A stretch of 64,000 nucleotides of DNA from a virus. Positions 43,336 to 52,109 of the stretch are shown in pieces (positions within the stretch are counted from its first letter, which is position 1; each line of letters begins with the position of its first letter). The notes below the pieces were generated by a model. That model saw nothing but the letters and a program-made list of their open reading frames with translations, searched no databases and was not told where the DNA came from. A program made the translations under genes and the position numbers. Location of the stretch: the IMG/VR virus record IMGVR_UViG_3300017786_003484, positions 180,433 through 244,432 of that record, one strand, 5' to 3'.

Positions 43336-44196
43336 ATGGATAAACAGGTTAGAGTATGGGACGATTTAATTGACGCAGATCTACATAAAGCGGTATACGA
43401 TTGGGGACAAAGTGTTTCTTGGTATGCTAAAGCATTATTAGATGTTAACGGAGATTACATTAGAGGTGTCCCAAACGATAGAGATTTTGATGGCTGGGCA
43501 ATTCAGGAATATAATCCAACACTTCATGGAAACGGCAATCCTAGACCAGATACTCCAGAAAAGTATAGAGCAGAATTAGTTAGTCTCTGGAGGCATATGA
43601 CTGGTTGGGACGACGCTTCATTGCAGGAACGCAATCCAATTATATGGCAACTGTTTGATACAATTAATCAAAAATTATTTGACGGACAAGCCTCAACAAA
43701 TGGATTTCCAGAGCACCATGTTTTATCTGGTCCAAGAGAATACTATGTAGATGGCAAAGATTTTTATGAAAAATATGATGCTCCACGTGAAGCTAATTGG
43801 ACTTCTATGTTAAATTGTAGGAATACAATGCCAGGTAACAAGCACAGAGGCATTGGACAACGAATGGGACAAATTCATAAAGATACAGACTCATCGAAAG
43901 AACCTTCTCCTAATCATTTTAGTTTACTTTTTATTAGTAACTTAAATTGGGAACCAGATTGGGGAGGAGAGTTAAAATATTTTGGTGACGAACAGACTGG
44001 TTCCACTCAATGGAAAAATGGATACGATATAGGTTGGCCAACAGATATTGTTGGAAATAAACCAGGAAGAATTATAATGTACTCACATGATAAGATTCAT
44101 ATGACAGAGGCTCCAAAGACAACATCTCCGGAGTTTACTCAAAAAATAGCATTTAGGATAACTTTACCAGACTCATGGCTGAACTCGAATACATAA
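43336..44196 (+). CDS. Prolyl-4-hydroxylase-like 2OG-Fe(II) oxygenase
   Basis: The 286-residue protein has H181-K-D183 (IHKDTD), the GGEL strand typical of prolyl 4-hydroxylases ('EPDWGGELKYFGDE'), distal H255 (KIHMTEAP), and 'QKIAFRITL' as the terminal strand with the anchoring Arg. Prolyl hydroxylases modify collagen in animals; here it sits in the cluster that encodes a collagen-like fibre. It overlaps the subtilase gene by 22 bases. Substrate unproven. Confidence 0.75.
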   Translation: MDKQVRVWDDLIDADLHKAVYDWGQSVSWYAKALLDVNGDYIRGVPNDRDFDGWAIQEYNPTLHGNGNPRPDTPEKYRAELVSLWRHMTGWDDASLQERNPIIWQLFDTINQKLFDGQASTNGFPEHHVLSGPREYYVDGKDFYEKYDAPREANWTSMLNCRNTMPGNKHRGIGQRMGQIHKDTDSSKEPSPNHFSLLFISNLNWEPDWGGELKYFGDEQTGSTQWKNGYDIGWPTDIVGNKPGRIIMYSHDKIHMTEAPKTTSPEFTQKIAFRITLPDSWLNSNT

Positions 44197-45716
44197 TTGT
44201 TGTAAAGGACTCAACTGTTTGGGAAACATCTTTGTGGGACGAACTTACCAAAGACGGTTTAGGTGACGACTTCATTCCTACTAGAGGTGTTACTGTTATA
44301 AATGACAGACCTTTCAATACTAAATTAGCACATTTTAGTCTTACTGCTGAAGAAGCCGCAGAGATTGCAAAAGACGATCGTATTGAATCAATTGAACTGA
44401 ATCCAGAGCTAAATGATGAAATTGAATTTGGATTCTCTGGTTTAAGAGGAGTAAGAACCTACAACAGAGAATTATTTAATACAGCAGATAACCATACTAA
44501 CTGGGGCCTTGCAAGATGTATATCTGAAACAAACCAATTTAATAATGCTACAGTTGAAGTAGCACAGCAATATCCTTTTAACCTTGACGGAACTGGAGTT
44601 GATTTAATAGTAGTTGATTCTGGTGTAGAAGAAAACCATCCAGAGTTTGCTGTTAATGCTGACGGTACAGGTGGAAGCAGGGTTGTTAATTTTGATTGGT
44701 CTACATTAAATGTTCCTGGTTGTCCTACTGGCCCTAGCATTGGTGGTTACTTAGGAGATAGTGACGGACACGGAACAAATTGTGCCAGTATAGCCGCTGG
44801 AAATACACAAGGCTGGGCATCAGGCGCCGCAATATATTCTTTAAGAATCTTTCAAGGAATAGATATTACTGATGGATCTACATTAGGAGAAATTAGCACA
44901 AATATTGTTTGGGATATTATTAAAGCATTCCATGATAAGAAGGTAAACGACGGCAATACAAGACCAACTATCTGCACAAACAGTTGGGGTTTTAGAACTG
45001 CTTATACTAATATAACTTCAATAACATATAGAGGAGTAACTACATCAGCTACAAGTAGAGATACTAGCAAAGGTATGATTAATTTCCAACACGGAGTAAT
45101 GATTAACTCTCAATCAGTATCAGTAGCCAATGCATCATCTACTGGTGTTATAATGGTAGGAGCCGCTGGTAATTATTTTCATAAATCAGATGTCAATGGA
45201 GGATTAGATTACGATAACTTTTATACATCAAGTACATTAGGTAACGTGTTTTATCATCAAGGTAGTTCGCCAACTAACGCAGACGAAATGATTTGCGTAG
45301 GAGCAACTGCTTCTAATGATAACTTTGATACAAAAGTTAATTTTAGCGAGACTGGACCGAGGGTTGACATTTATGCTCCAGGTGATGGTATTATGGGAGG
45401 ATATGCTAACAAGTCATATAATACTGCGGCAGTCCAGGATCCTAGAGATCCTCAATACTTCTTAAACAAAGTATCAGGAACTAGCCAAGCAACACCTCAA
45501 GTAGCAGGAGTGATGTGTTTATTAGCACAAGCAGATCCAACAATTACGAAGACACAAATGCTCGACTTACTTAATAAGTATGCATTAGTTGACATAATGG
45601 ATACTGGTGCAAACGATACGGATTATACAAACGTTACTGGCTTACAAGGTGGACCTAACGTATTCTTACAAAATCCATTTTCATCACCTAACAGAGGCGG
45701 CATTACAAGCACATAA
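44175..45716 (+). CDS. Subtilisin-like serine protease (S8)
   Basis: The 513-residue protein carries the catalytic triad D148 (VVDSGVEENHPEF), H199 (SDGHGTNCASIAAG) and S437 (SGTSQATPQVAG). The first 110 residues could be an inhibitor-type prodomain ('YIIVVKDSTVWETS'). No signal peptide is seen, so it is probably a virion protein that digests host surface proteins or processes fibres. It overlaps the hydroxylase gene. Confidence 0.88.
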   Translation: MAELEYIIVVKDSTVWETSLWDELTKDGLGDDFIPTRGVTVINDRPFNTKLAHFSLTAEEAAEIAKDDRIESIELNPELNDEIEFGFSGLRGVRTYNRELFNTADNHTNWGLARCISETNQFNNATVEVAQQYPFNLDGTGVDLIVVDSGVEENHPEFAVNADGTGGSRVVNFDWSTLNVPGCPTGPSIGGYLGDSDGHGTNCASIAAGNTQGWASGAAIYSLRIFQGIDITDGSTLGEISTNIVWDIIKAFHDKKVNDGNTRPTICTNSWGFRTAYTNITSITYRGVTTSATSRDTSKGMINFQHGVMINSQSVSVANASSTGVIMVGAAGNYFHKSDVNGGLDYDNFYTSSTLGNVFYHQGSSPTNADEMICVGATASNDNFDTKVNFSETGPRVDIYAPGDGIMGGYANKSYNTAAVQDPRDPQYFLNKVSGTSQATPQVAGVMCLLAQADPTITKTQMLDLLNKYALVDIMDTGANDTDYTNVTGLQGGPNVFLQNPFSSPNRGGITST

Positions 45717-45727
45717 GGAGAAATACT

Positions 45728-46111
45728 ATGACAGATATATTAGAACCTGAACACTATATTAGAATTTGCATCTCTAGGGAACTAACTAGCGAAGAAGTAA
45801 TACAGTTAGAAGATATTGTAAGTTTGCATCTAGAAGATATGATAGTTGGAACACAGGTACTATATCATATGAATGCATATGAAGATATGCATTGTTATGT
45901 TTTTGAAATTGACGAAGACTTAACCGTTGTTAACTTTGGTGTTAAACTAGGAGATAGAATTAGCCAAGACTTAGATAAATGGTTGCCTAAAGACGACCTA
46001 TGGGAAATGGAAACTAGTTTACCAGACATGGTTATACCAGTTGACGAAACTATGACTGAACAAGAGATTTTTGAAAGAGCAACCAAGACAGCAAAGACAT
46101 TATTGCATTAG
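45728..46111 (+). CDS. Hypothetical acidic protein
   Basis: The 127-residue acidic protein has alternating strands and helices ('RICISRELTSEEVIQLEDIV'). An AAGGAG site precedes it. No family recognised; position in the subtilase to PP-loop interval suggests a helper. Confidence 0.6.
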   Translation: MTDILEPEHYIRICISRELTSEEVIQLEDIVSLHLEDMIVGTQVLYHMNAYEDMHCYVFEIDEDLTVVNFGVKLGDRISQDLDKWLPKDDLWEMETSLPDMVIPVDETMTEQEIFERATKTAKTLLH

Positions 46112-46129
46112 AAGTACAGGAAAGAAGTA

Positions 46130-47458
46130 ATGACGTATTTAATGAAACAAATTCCTCAGACAGCCGAGGAAGCACAAAAGAAATGGATATTCCCTAAATT
46201 ACACTGGTACACTCCAATCGTTAGGAACGAATTTGTTCCTATATGTCAAGGTAGACCTTTTGATCGTACAGAAACAGTTGACTTAGGTTGGAAACAAAAA
46301 ATATTATCTCCTATCCCAGAGTTTGAATATACATCAAAGAGCTTTACAGAAGTTTGTGCCGATAGAGCCGTTGAGATTGCTAATATGGCCAAAGAGCAGG
46401 GAAAGAAAGTTATTGTTACATGCTCCGGCGGAATGGATAGCACTTCTGTTATAGCGGCCTTTTTGATGTATACAGACATTGATATTGAATTAACATACTC
46501 TGAATCAGCAATTCTTGAATGGCCAGAGTTCCATACCTATTGTACTAGCCAGCCTAGGATTACTAGACTAATTGATTTTACATACATGCCTTTTTTAATG
46601 GAAAAATTAATTGAGGCAGGCAACTATATTATTGTAGGAGGAGATCCAGGAGACTTGATATTTGGCTCTAAGATGTATAGAGAAGATCAAAAAATATGGC
46701 AACCAGATGGATCTGAAATAGTATACAATATGGATCACTGGGCACCTGTTTGGGAAGGAGTTCCTTCTCATCATAGAGACTTCTTACAACCTATAGTAGA
46801 TGCATGTCCAGTAGACTTAGAAAACAATTATGATTTAACTTGGTGGCTTGGATTTTGTATGAAGTTTCAACTTACAGAAACTAGATTATGGATGTGTAGT
46901 AGAAAGATGGCTCCGGTTATTAACTTCTTTTCCTCAGCCGGATGTCAGCAATGGTCTATGTCAAATAGCTATGCTGTGAAATGTCCTAATAATAATTGGG
47001 ACGACTTAAAACACGAAGCAAAGAAACATTTACATCTATGGTTCCCAGATGATAGTGTTTGGCAACAAGTAAAAAGAGATAGCCTTGGCGGTGTATGGAC
47101 TGAACCACTTAATAGAGTGTTCTATGCATGGATAAGAGATTTACATGAAGCTAAGATAGATGCTATCGATTCCTATCTAGTTAATAACATTCCTGAACTA
47201 AGAGAAAAGAATTACTCATTTAAACAAGATAGATTAGATATACTTGATGGATATGATCATGGTAGAAAAATGCTTGGTATTGGTCCTACTCCTGATCCAG
47301 ATTTTGATGTACCTGAAGGAGCAGATACAACCAAACGCATTAGAGGACAGATGTATCCGGTATCTACTATTGATGAGGACTTTAATTTTGTTAACTGGCC
47401 TAGACATAAGATTGCTACTCGTGTTTGGCAAAAACATGAACTCAATGAGTTTGCATAA
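46130..47458 (+). CDS. Asparagine-synthetase-like PP-loop ATPase
   Basis: The 442-residue protein has SGGMDS at 99-104 and 'GGDPGDLIFG', marking an asparagine-synthetase-type adenylating domain with no glutaminase domain. It shares architecture with the protein at 16532 (W-W then K then N-F-F...QW...N). It might amidate or otherwise modify a virion or small-molecule carboxylate. It closes the fibre cluster. Confidence 0.65.
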   Translation: MTYLMKQIPQTAEEAQKKWIFPKLHWYTPIVRNEFVPICQGRPFDRTETVDLGWKQKILSPIPEFEYTSKSFTEVCADRAVEIANMAKEQGKKVIVTCSGGMDSTSVIAAFLMYTDIDIELTYSESAILEWPEFHTYCTSQPRITRLIDFTYMPFLMEKLIEAGNYIIVGGDPGDLIFGSKMYREDQKIWQPDGSEIVYNMDHWAPVWEGVPSHHRDFLQPIVDACPVDLENNYDLTWWLGFCMKFQLTETRLWMCSRKMAPVINFFSSAGCQQWSMSNSYAVKCPNNNWDDLKHEAKKHLHLWFPDDSVWQQVKRDSLGGVWTEPLNRVFYAWIRDLHEAKIDAIDSYLVNNIPELREKNYSFKQDRLDILDGYDHGRKMLGIGPTPDPDFDVPEGADTTKRIRGQMYPVSTIDEDFNFVNWPRHKIATRVWQKHELNEFA

Positions 47459-47554
47459 TTAAGAGCATACATTTTCATACGTCTGTCATAAATTAAAGTG
47501 AACAGGTAAATGATTATTTGATTCACTAACAACATTTAAGAAAAAGAAAAGTCA

Positions 47555-47995
47555 ATGGACTGTCAGCGAGAATTATTATCTGACTTAGGTTACCAACCTC
47601 GTCAAGGTTGGAACGATTTCATACAAAAAGAATTTGAATTATGGTGGAAGTTTACAGGAGAAGAAACTCGTTTCGTCTTCAGAGCAGAACCTAAACATCA
47701 AAACTCAGCAGGAGTTCTACATGGCGGTGTACTAGCCGCTTACTTAGATCATTGCATGGGCGGAGCCTGCTATAATATTAGTAAAGGTAAGACTGGTTAT
47801 ACTTTACAGTTCTCAATTCAATATCTAAGAATATGCAAAACAAACCGATGGATATTTACTCATGTAACAAGACAAGGTGGCACTGGTGCTCATCTTCAAT
47901 TGAAAGCAACTGCTAGAGTAAATTCGGAAGAAGGAAATCTAATTGCAGAGGCCCAAGGTACATTTATGATTTCAAAGAATGATGCTAAAAAATAA
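47555..47995 (+). CDS. PaaI-like hotdog thioesterase
   Basis: The 146-residue protein has the hotdog signature 'GVLHGGVLAAYLDHCMGGAC' and 'YTLQFSIQYLRICK', typical of acyl-CoA thioesterases of the PaaI/YbgC class. In a phage it may act on acyl-CoA or acyl-ACP. It follows the PP-loop gene after 96 bases. Substrate unknown. Confidence 0.78.
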   Translation: MDCQRELLSDLGYQPRQGWNDFIQKEFELWWKFTGEETRFVFRAEPKHQNSAGVLHGGVLAAYLDHCMGGACYNISKGKTGYTLQFSIQYLRICKTNRWIFTHVTRQGGTGAHLQLKATARVNSEEGNLIAEAQGTFMISKNDAKK

Positions 47996-48006
47996 AGGGC
48001 AAGGAT

Positions 48007-48180
48007 ATGGAAAGTATTTTAATTTGGGTAGGAATTGCTGTAGTAACAGCAAGTATATTAGGCATTATAATAAGGCAGGCATTTATGCAAATAGATAAAG
48101 ATTTAGAATGGTTAGACTATAGTAACTTATGGTGTCCTCTAGATACTCCTGACTCGTCAAAGAAAAAGGGTAGAAATTAA
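48007..48180 (+). CDS. 57-residue membrane protein
   Basis: A small gene with one N-terminal membrane helix ('ILIWVGIAVVTASILGIIIR') and a cytoplasmic tail ending in basic residues. The last codons form the left arm of a bidirectional terminator. Confidence 0.5.
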   Translation: MESILIWVGIAVVTASILGIIIRQAFMQIDKDLEWLDYSNLWCPLDTPDSSKKKGRN

Positions 48181-48192
48181 TCTACCCTTTTT
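48163..48192. terminator. Bidirectional terminator
   Basis: A perfect stem AAAAAGGGTAGA/TCTACCCTTTTT with a six-base loop, U-tract on both strands. It separates the membrane gene (plus) from the 48205 gene (minus). Confidence 0.85.
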
Positions 48193-48204
48193 AATAAGTT
48201 AAAA

Positions 48205-48585
48205 TTAATCTGCGGCAGTTAATTTTTCCATATCTTTGTCTTCAACTTCAAATGTTTCAAACTTGTCGTTAACAATCATCTGTTGACCAGATATTTTTGA
48301 GCCTGCATTTCTAAAATTAAGAATAACTGGATCTGATTCAAATTCATCATAATCTGCTTTTGAATAGAATGTCATTGATGTTCTAATTTTTTTGATTGCT
48401 CCTGTTTCATCAACTTCAGAATCATTGTTAAAGCCAATAATTCTTTTAGTTTCTATGTATTTGCTGAAAACATAATCTTTATATTCTTGGTTGTCTTTGA
48501 GATGCATTGCACCGTCAAAACCGCCTGAAATTTTGCCACCTTTTGGGTCTGCAACTTCTCTTTCAATTCTAAAACGTTCTTCCAT
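48205..48585 (-). CDS. Small protein, paralogue family member 3
   Basis: The 126-residue protein has the D-Y-D strand-turn ('FYSKADYDEFESDPVILNF') shared loosely with the proteins at 15441, 15739 and 62239. AAGGAG precedes the ATG. Unknown function, probably late. Confidence 0.6.
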   Translation of the reverse strand: MEERFRIEREVADPKGGKISGGFDGAMHLKDNQEYKDYVFSKYIETKRIIGFNNDSEVDETGAIKKIRTSMTFYSKADYDEFESDPVILNFRNAGSKISGQQMIVNDKFETFEVEDKDMEKLTAAD

Positions 48586-49052
48586 TTAATAAGTCTCCTT
48601 AAGTAACTAATTTCTTAATACAGAAAATACCGGCCGGTATTACTATTTTAAGATTATTAAATATATTAGGGTTGGATATCCCTTACTTGCAAGTGTACGA
48701 CATCATTGCCGTTAACCCTAGTAACATATACTTATCCTAAACTGTAAAATATAATGTAAAATGGCTCAGTCATGCTAAAACAGCAATTCAGCCTTTACAC
48801 TTCGTACGGCTCAAAAGGGCTATCTATTTAATTGATTGTCATATATACAACTGTTAAAGACAAAGCGACCTCAGCTTTTAAAAAATGAGTGGCACCAGGA
48901 AAGACTGGAGCTCATCAAGGCTTTACAAAGTGATTGACGCCATGCAAAGACATGGGGTATTGCTATTCCTCAAGCATATAAATTAAGTCGTAGGTATTTT
49001 AGCAGACCGATTGCTCTGACTAATCCTATGAACAGGAAGACGAGATAATTTT
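48586..49052 (+). ncRNA. Gene-free region with late-type box and stems (candidate RNA)
   Basis: No convincing ORF in 467 bases; the best is 33 codons (48885-48986) with no ribosome site. A 16-base palindrome AATACCGGCCGGTATT lies at 48626-48641. TTAAATA (48657-48663) is followed at the predicted start by a long-range stem TAGGGTT (48667-48673) / AACCCTA (48714-48720). Further pairings CATG/CATG occur near 48940. It may be a structured leader of the 49053 gene or a separate RNA. Confidence 0.35.
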
Positions 49053-49232
49053 ATGTTACAAACATTATTTAAAACCTTGCATGAGAATATTTTTACAAAC
49101 AAAAATCACTCTATGCAAGGACAGGAAGAACTAATAAAATACTGCCGTGCAGAATACGGTAAAGAATGGAGATTTGCTTATGCTGAAATTTCCGATCATC
49201 AGAACAAAGACATAGGGAGAGTAATTAAATGA
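49053..49232 (+). CDS. Small protein, unknown
   Basis: 59 residues, with 'EELIKYCRAEYGKEWRFAYA', a helical motif seen in small T4-like phage proteins from memory. Ends in an ATGA overlap with the next gene. Ribosome site weak (AGGAAG). Confidence 0.5.
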   Translation: MLQTLFKTLHENIFTNKNHSMQGQEELIKYCRAEYGKEWRFAYAEISDHQNKDIGRVIK

Positions 49233-49447
49233 GTACAATGATTATGAAAAGTACTAACTTTGCATGTGATATATGTGAAAAGACTTGGAAAATAGTTAGG
49301 ATTGTTTACAGATCAGTAGCAGATGTAACAGTCAGCATGGGTTATGCAAGAGCTGCCAGTGTATTAGCACAACAAGGTTTGCACGACGAAGCAAAATATC
49401 TTATGTTAGGTGCAAAATATCATAGAGAAAACGCAAAGGAAGAATAG
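49229..49447 (+). CDS. Small protein, unknown
   Basis: 72 residues, with a CDIC pair near the N-terminus and a helical remainder ('MGYARAASVLAQQGLHDEAK'). Coupled to its neighbours by overlap (ATGA) and adjacency (next ATG immediately after). Confidence 0.6.
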   Translation: MSTMIMKSTNFACDICEKTWKIVRIVYRSVADVTVSMGYARAASVLAQQGLHDEAKYLMLGAKYHRENAKEE

Positions 49448-49561
49448 ATGTTGAATATGTTTAAAAGATTTATTACAAGAGCTGTAGAAGCAAAACAAAA
49501 ATCAGTTAATAGAGAAATTGAGAAGTTTTACCTAGACAAAAGGCACAGGTACATCAAATAA
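49448..49561 (+). CDS. 37-residue basic helical protein
   Basis: A short gene encoding a highly basic, amphipathic helix ('MFKRFITRAVEAKQKSVNRE'). It begins right after the preceding stop, supporting translational coupling. Function unknown. Confidence 0.45.
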   Translation: MLNMFKRFITRAVEAKQKSVNREIEKFYLDKRHRYIK

Positions 49562-49565
49562 TTAA

Positions 49566-49572
49566 CTAAATA
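49566..49572 (+). promoter_or_regulatory. Late-type promoter, leaderless (CTAAATA)
   Basis: CTAAATA is exactly five bases before the ATG at 49578, which has no Shine-Dalgarno. The transcript would start at or next to the start codon. Confidence 0.5.
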
Positions 49573-49577
49573 AGAGT

Positions 49578-51215
49578 ATGAAGATTACTGAACTTGATAC
49601 TCTAAAAGAAGCCGGTGGTTATGTTGCCCGAAATGCAAAAGAGGCCGCTGATCCAAGATTCTCAATGAGTATTGGAGGCGATGTAACCACCCATACTATG
49701 CGAGATATGATAGCAGACTTCTATCCTGTTAAGCCTCAAAAGGGTGATAAACAATCAGTCGTTAAAGAATCTAAAGTAGAGATGTGCTCAGACGCCTGTT
49801 GCGGACAACCTGTAACAGAATGTACTTGCGGTTCAGACTGCAAACATTGTGATTGTTATGAAAAAAACAACAAAGTAAATGCGAATCGTAACTACGGTAT
49901 GAGAAAAGCATCTGGACAAGGAGATAACCCAATGGTAGCAGAAAAAAGACCTGATCATGAAGTTGAAATGGCAAAAGCAGACGTACACAAACTTGCTGAA
50001 TATTCAGCTAAATTATCTAACTTGATTGATAATGTCAGCGAAGAAGAGGGTTTGCCTGGATGGATTCAAAAGAAAATTACATTAGCATCAGATTATATTG
50101 GTAGTGTTTATCATAAGTTAGATCATGAGATGGGTTCACCAATAACAGAATCAGACAAGCCTGGTTTTGATATGATTAATAAAATATTTGATAGCTTAAC
50201 TGATGAGGAAAAGGTTGATATACAGAGACAATTAACTGTAAAGGTTAGAGGCATTAGTGTTCCTCCAATTAATCCTGGACCATTTAAATTCAAACAAAGA
50301 AATCCTAATGATAAAGATATTGCTGACATGCCTTTATCACAATTACAGAACTTGTATAGTGATGTTAACGAAGGCGATAATAAAATGGGTCCTCAAGACA
50401 TTACACCAGGTGATCGTGTAGAATTTGAAGGTGAAAAGTTTGAAGTAGTGGATGTTGAACTTGATACGATTGTTGCTGATAATTTAGAAACAGGACTTAG
50501 GAATAGGCTTAAGACGGATAAAGTAACTAGAATATTTGGTGCGGATGCACAAACAGACCAAGATAAACAAGACATGGGAGATATGTTTAAGCGACTTGAT
50601 AAAGCAGGGTCTGGTTCATTAAAACATGTTGCAACAGAAGGCGACGGACGTAAGAAAGGTATCCACGGTAAAGGACACCCTATGAGAAAGAAACAACAGG
50701 CCGCAATACATGCAGGCGAATCAGCAAAAAAGCCTTTAAGTCGTTTCGCTACTGAAATTGGAATTCAAGAAATAGATTGCTGGGACGGTTACAAAAAAGA
50801 TGGAACTAAACCCGGCACAGGTAAGAATAAAGGAAAACGTGTTAATAATTGCGTTAAAGAAGAAGAAATTACTTTAAGCGAAGAGCAAAACTTTCATGAA
50901 GAGTTTGGCTACTTAGGATATGCTTTGGAAGAAGGTATGTTTGAAGCTGAATATCAAGGACGTAAAGTAAAACTTAATAAGCCAATGCGTGGTGATGTTA
51001 AGAAGTTTAAAGTATATGTTAAAGATCCAAAAACAGGTAATGTCAAGAAAGTTAACTTTGGTCATGGAGGCACTAGTGCTAAGAAAGCAGGACAAAAGAC
51101 TATGAAGATTAAAAAGTCTAATCCAGCAAGACGCAAGAGTTTTAGAGCTAGACACAACTGTGATAATCCAGGTCCAAAGACAAAAGCACGTTACTGGTCC
51201 TGTAGAGCCTGGTAA
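49578..51215 (+). CDS. Large late protein, virion-associated
   Basis: The 545-residue protein starts 'MKITELDTLKEAGGYVARNA', a start shared by large structural-region proteins of T4-like cyanophages. It has a Cys-rich patch (about 70-95, CSDACC...CTCGSDC), and a C-terminus with KSNPARRKSFRARH and 'RYWSCRAW' typical of phage structural proteins. It may be a scaffold or core component. Leaderless late transcript predicted. Confidence 0.6.
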   Translation: MKITELDTLKEAGGYVARNAKEAADPRFSMSIGGDVTTHTMRDMIADFYPVKPQKGDKQSVVKESKVEMCSDACCGQPVTECTCGSDCKHCDCYEKNNKVNANRNYGMRKASGQGDNPMVAEKRPDHEVEMAKADVHKLAEYSAKLSNLIDNVSEEEGLPGWIQKKITLASDYIGSVYHKLDHEMGSPITESDKPGFDMINKIFDSLTDEEKVDIQRQLTVKVRGISVPPINPGPFKFKQRNPNDKDIADMPLSQLQNLYSDVNEGDNKMGPQDITPGDRVEFEGEKFEVVDVELDTIVADNLETGLRNRLKTDKVTRIFGADAQTDQDKQDMGDMFKRLDKAGSGSLKHVATEGDGRKKGIHGKGHPMRKKQQAAIHAGESAKKPLSRFATEIGIQEIDCWDGYKKDGTKPGTGKNKGKRVNNCVKEEEITLSEEQNFHEEFGYLGYALEEGMFEAEYQGRKVKLNKPMRGDVKKFKVYVKDPKTGNVKKVNFGHGGTSAKKAGQKTMKIKKSNPARRKSFRARHNCDNPGPKTKARYWSCRAW

Positions 51216-51271
51216 CCTACATAAAATACTAATATAATCATTGTTTTGACTAACCAACCCTCTAAATTTGG

Positions 51272-51278
51272 CTAAATA
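51272..51278 (+). promoter_or_regulatory. Late-type promoter (CTAAATA) with hairpin leader
   Basis: CTAAATA with predicted start near 51284. A hairpin GCTTAGG/CCTAAAGC (51283-51305) begins there. AGAAGGAG precedes the ATG at 51328. Confidence 0.5.
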
Positions 51279-51327
51279 GTTTGCTTAGGAAATTTACCCT
51301 AAAGCATAACAGAAGGAGATTAATAAT

Positions 51328-51501
51328 ATGGTAAATCCAATTACTTGGATTAAAGATCGCATTATGGAACGTACATCTTGGGATGGAATGGCTCTTATTG
51401 CGGTTGGTATTATTGCTTTAATGTTTGCACCACTTGCAAAGTTCGCCGCTTATGGCGCAATCGCTTACGGTGTGTGGACACTTTGGAAAAAGGAGAAGTA
51501 A
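51328..51501 (+). CDS. 57-residue membrane protein
   Basis: The small protein has an amphipathic N-terminus and two hydrophobic stretches ('MALIAVGIIALMFAPLAKFA', then AYGAIAYGVW), ending KKEK. Similar small membrane proteins occur in T4-like cyanophages from memory. Could be a holin-like or envelope protein; no proof. Confidence 0.6.
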   Translation: MVNPITWIKDRIMERTSWDGMALIAVGIIALMFAPLAKFAAYGAIAYGVWTLWKKEK

Positions 51502-51504
51502 ATT

Positions 51505-51897
51505 ATGACTAACGAGATTTCAAAAACAGAGGTTGTAACTGAAGGACTTTCCAGTGTGAATGTACAGGAGATTGCAGACCTTGACAGAATTAAGAAACTT
51601 GCTGGACTGGCTAATCAAATTGAATTGTCAGCAGGCGTTGTAGTTTCTGAAGAGTCATTGAATCCAGAAACCTCTAGTACTGAAACTCAAGAAGTCACTG
51701 AGGTAAAGAAACCTCTAACTATTGAGGAGCAAATCGCTGAAGTTAAAACTAAGGTAGATGATTTAGAAGCTTCAATTGGACAATGGAACAGTACTGTAAT
51801 GGAAAGCGACGATGCTACAAAAGCAGAAACTGTTAATACATTAGGCCGTTTAGTTTCTAAATTCAGAGACGTCCTCGATCAACCACAAAAAGGTTAA
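51505..51897 (+). CDS. Late acidic protein with LxxLAGL motif
   Basis: The 130-residue acidic helical protein has 'IADLDRIKKLAGLANQIELS', a motif shared loosely with the 52853 protein ('LTKLKTLAGI'). It follows the membrane gene by three bases. Probably a virion core or assembly factor. Confidence 0.6.
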   Translation: MTNEISKTEVVTEGLSSVNVQEIADLDRIKKLAGLANQIELSAGVVVSEESLNPETSSTETQEVTEVKKPLTIEEQIAEVKTKVDDLEASIGQWNSTVMESDDATKAETVNTLGRLVSKFRDVLDQPQKG

Positions 51898-51905
51898 ATG
51901 AATTA

Positions 51906-51934
51906 TTGACTTATGATTGGGTATTGTGTATAAT
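51906..51934 (+). promoter_or_regulatory. Sigma70-type promoter inside an inverted repeat
   Basis: TTGACT (51906-51911), 17 bases, TATAAT (51929-51934). The spacer and -10 box form the left arm of an imperfect inverted repeat that spans about 51913-51961 (TGATTGGGTA ... TACCCAATCA). Confidence 0.6.
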
Positions 51935-51961
51935 ATAAAAACTATACAACAGTACCCAATC
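51913..51961. repeat. Long inverted repeat overlapping a promoter
   Basis: The arms TGATTGGGTATTGTGTATA and TATACAACAGTACCCAATCA pair with one bulge around a ten-base centre. It can act as terminator for the gene before, as an operator of the promoter, or both. Confidence 0.6.
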
Positions 51962-52109
51962 ATTTCTATACATATTAGGAAGAACATTATGAAAGAACAT
52001 TTTATTAACTAGAAAGTACCTATTAATTTAGAATACACACAAAGGAGATAGAAGTTCGGCCGTTTTAATGCTAAGATGCTAGGTCGACATAACGAGGAAA
52101 CTGCGAAAC
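51962..52109 (+). promoter_or_regulatory. Leader region with tiny ORFs
   Basis: Between the 51906 promoter and the lipoprotein gene there is a seven-codon ORF (ATG 51990) with AGGA upstream, and a second AAAGGAG without a normal gene after it. It could be a translated leader or gene remnant. Nothing more is visible. Confidence 0.3.

Noticed and set aside
48885-48986. 33-codon ORF in the gene-free region
   Set aside because: No ribosome site, no coupling and no recognisable features; could be chance.
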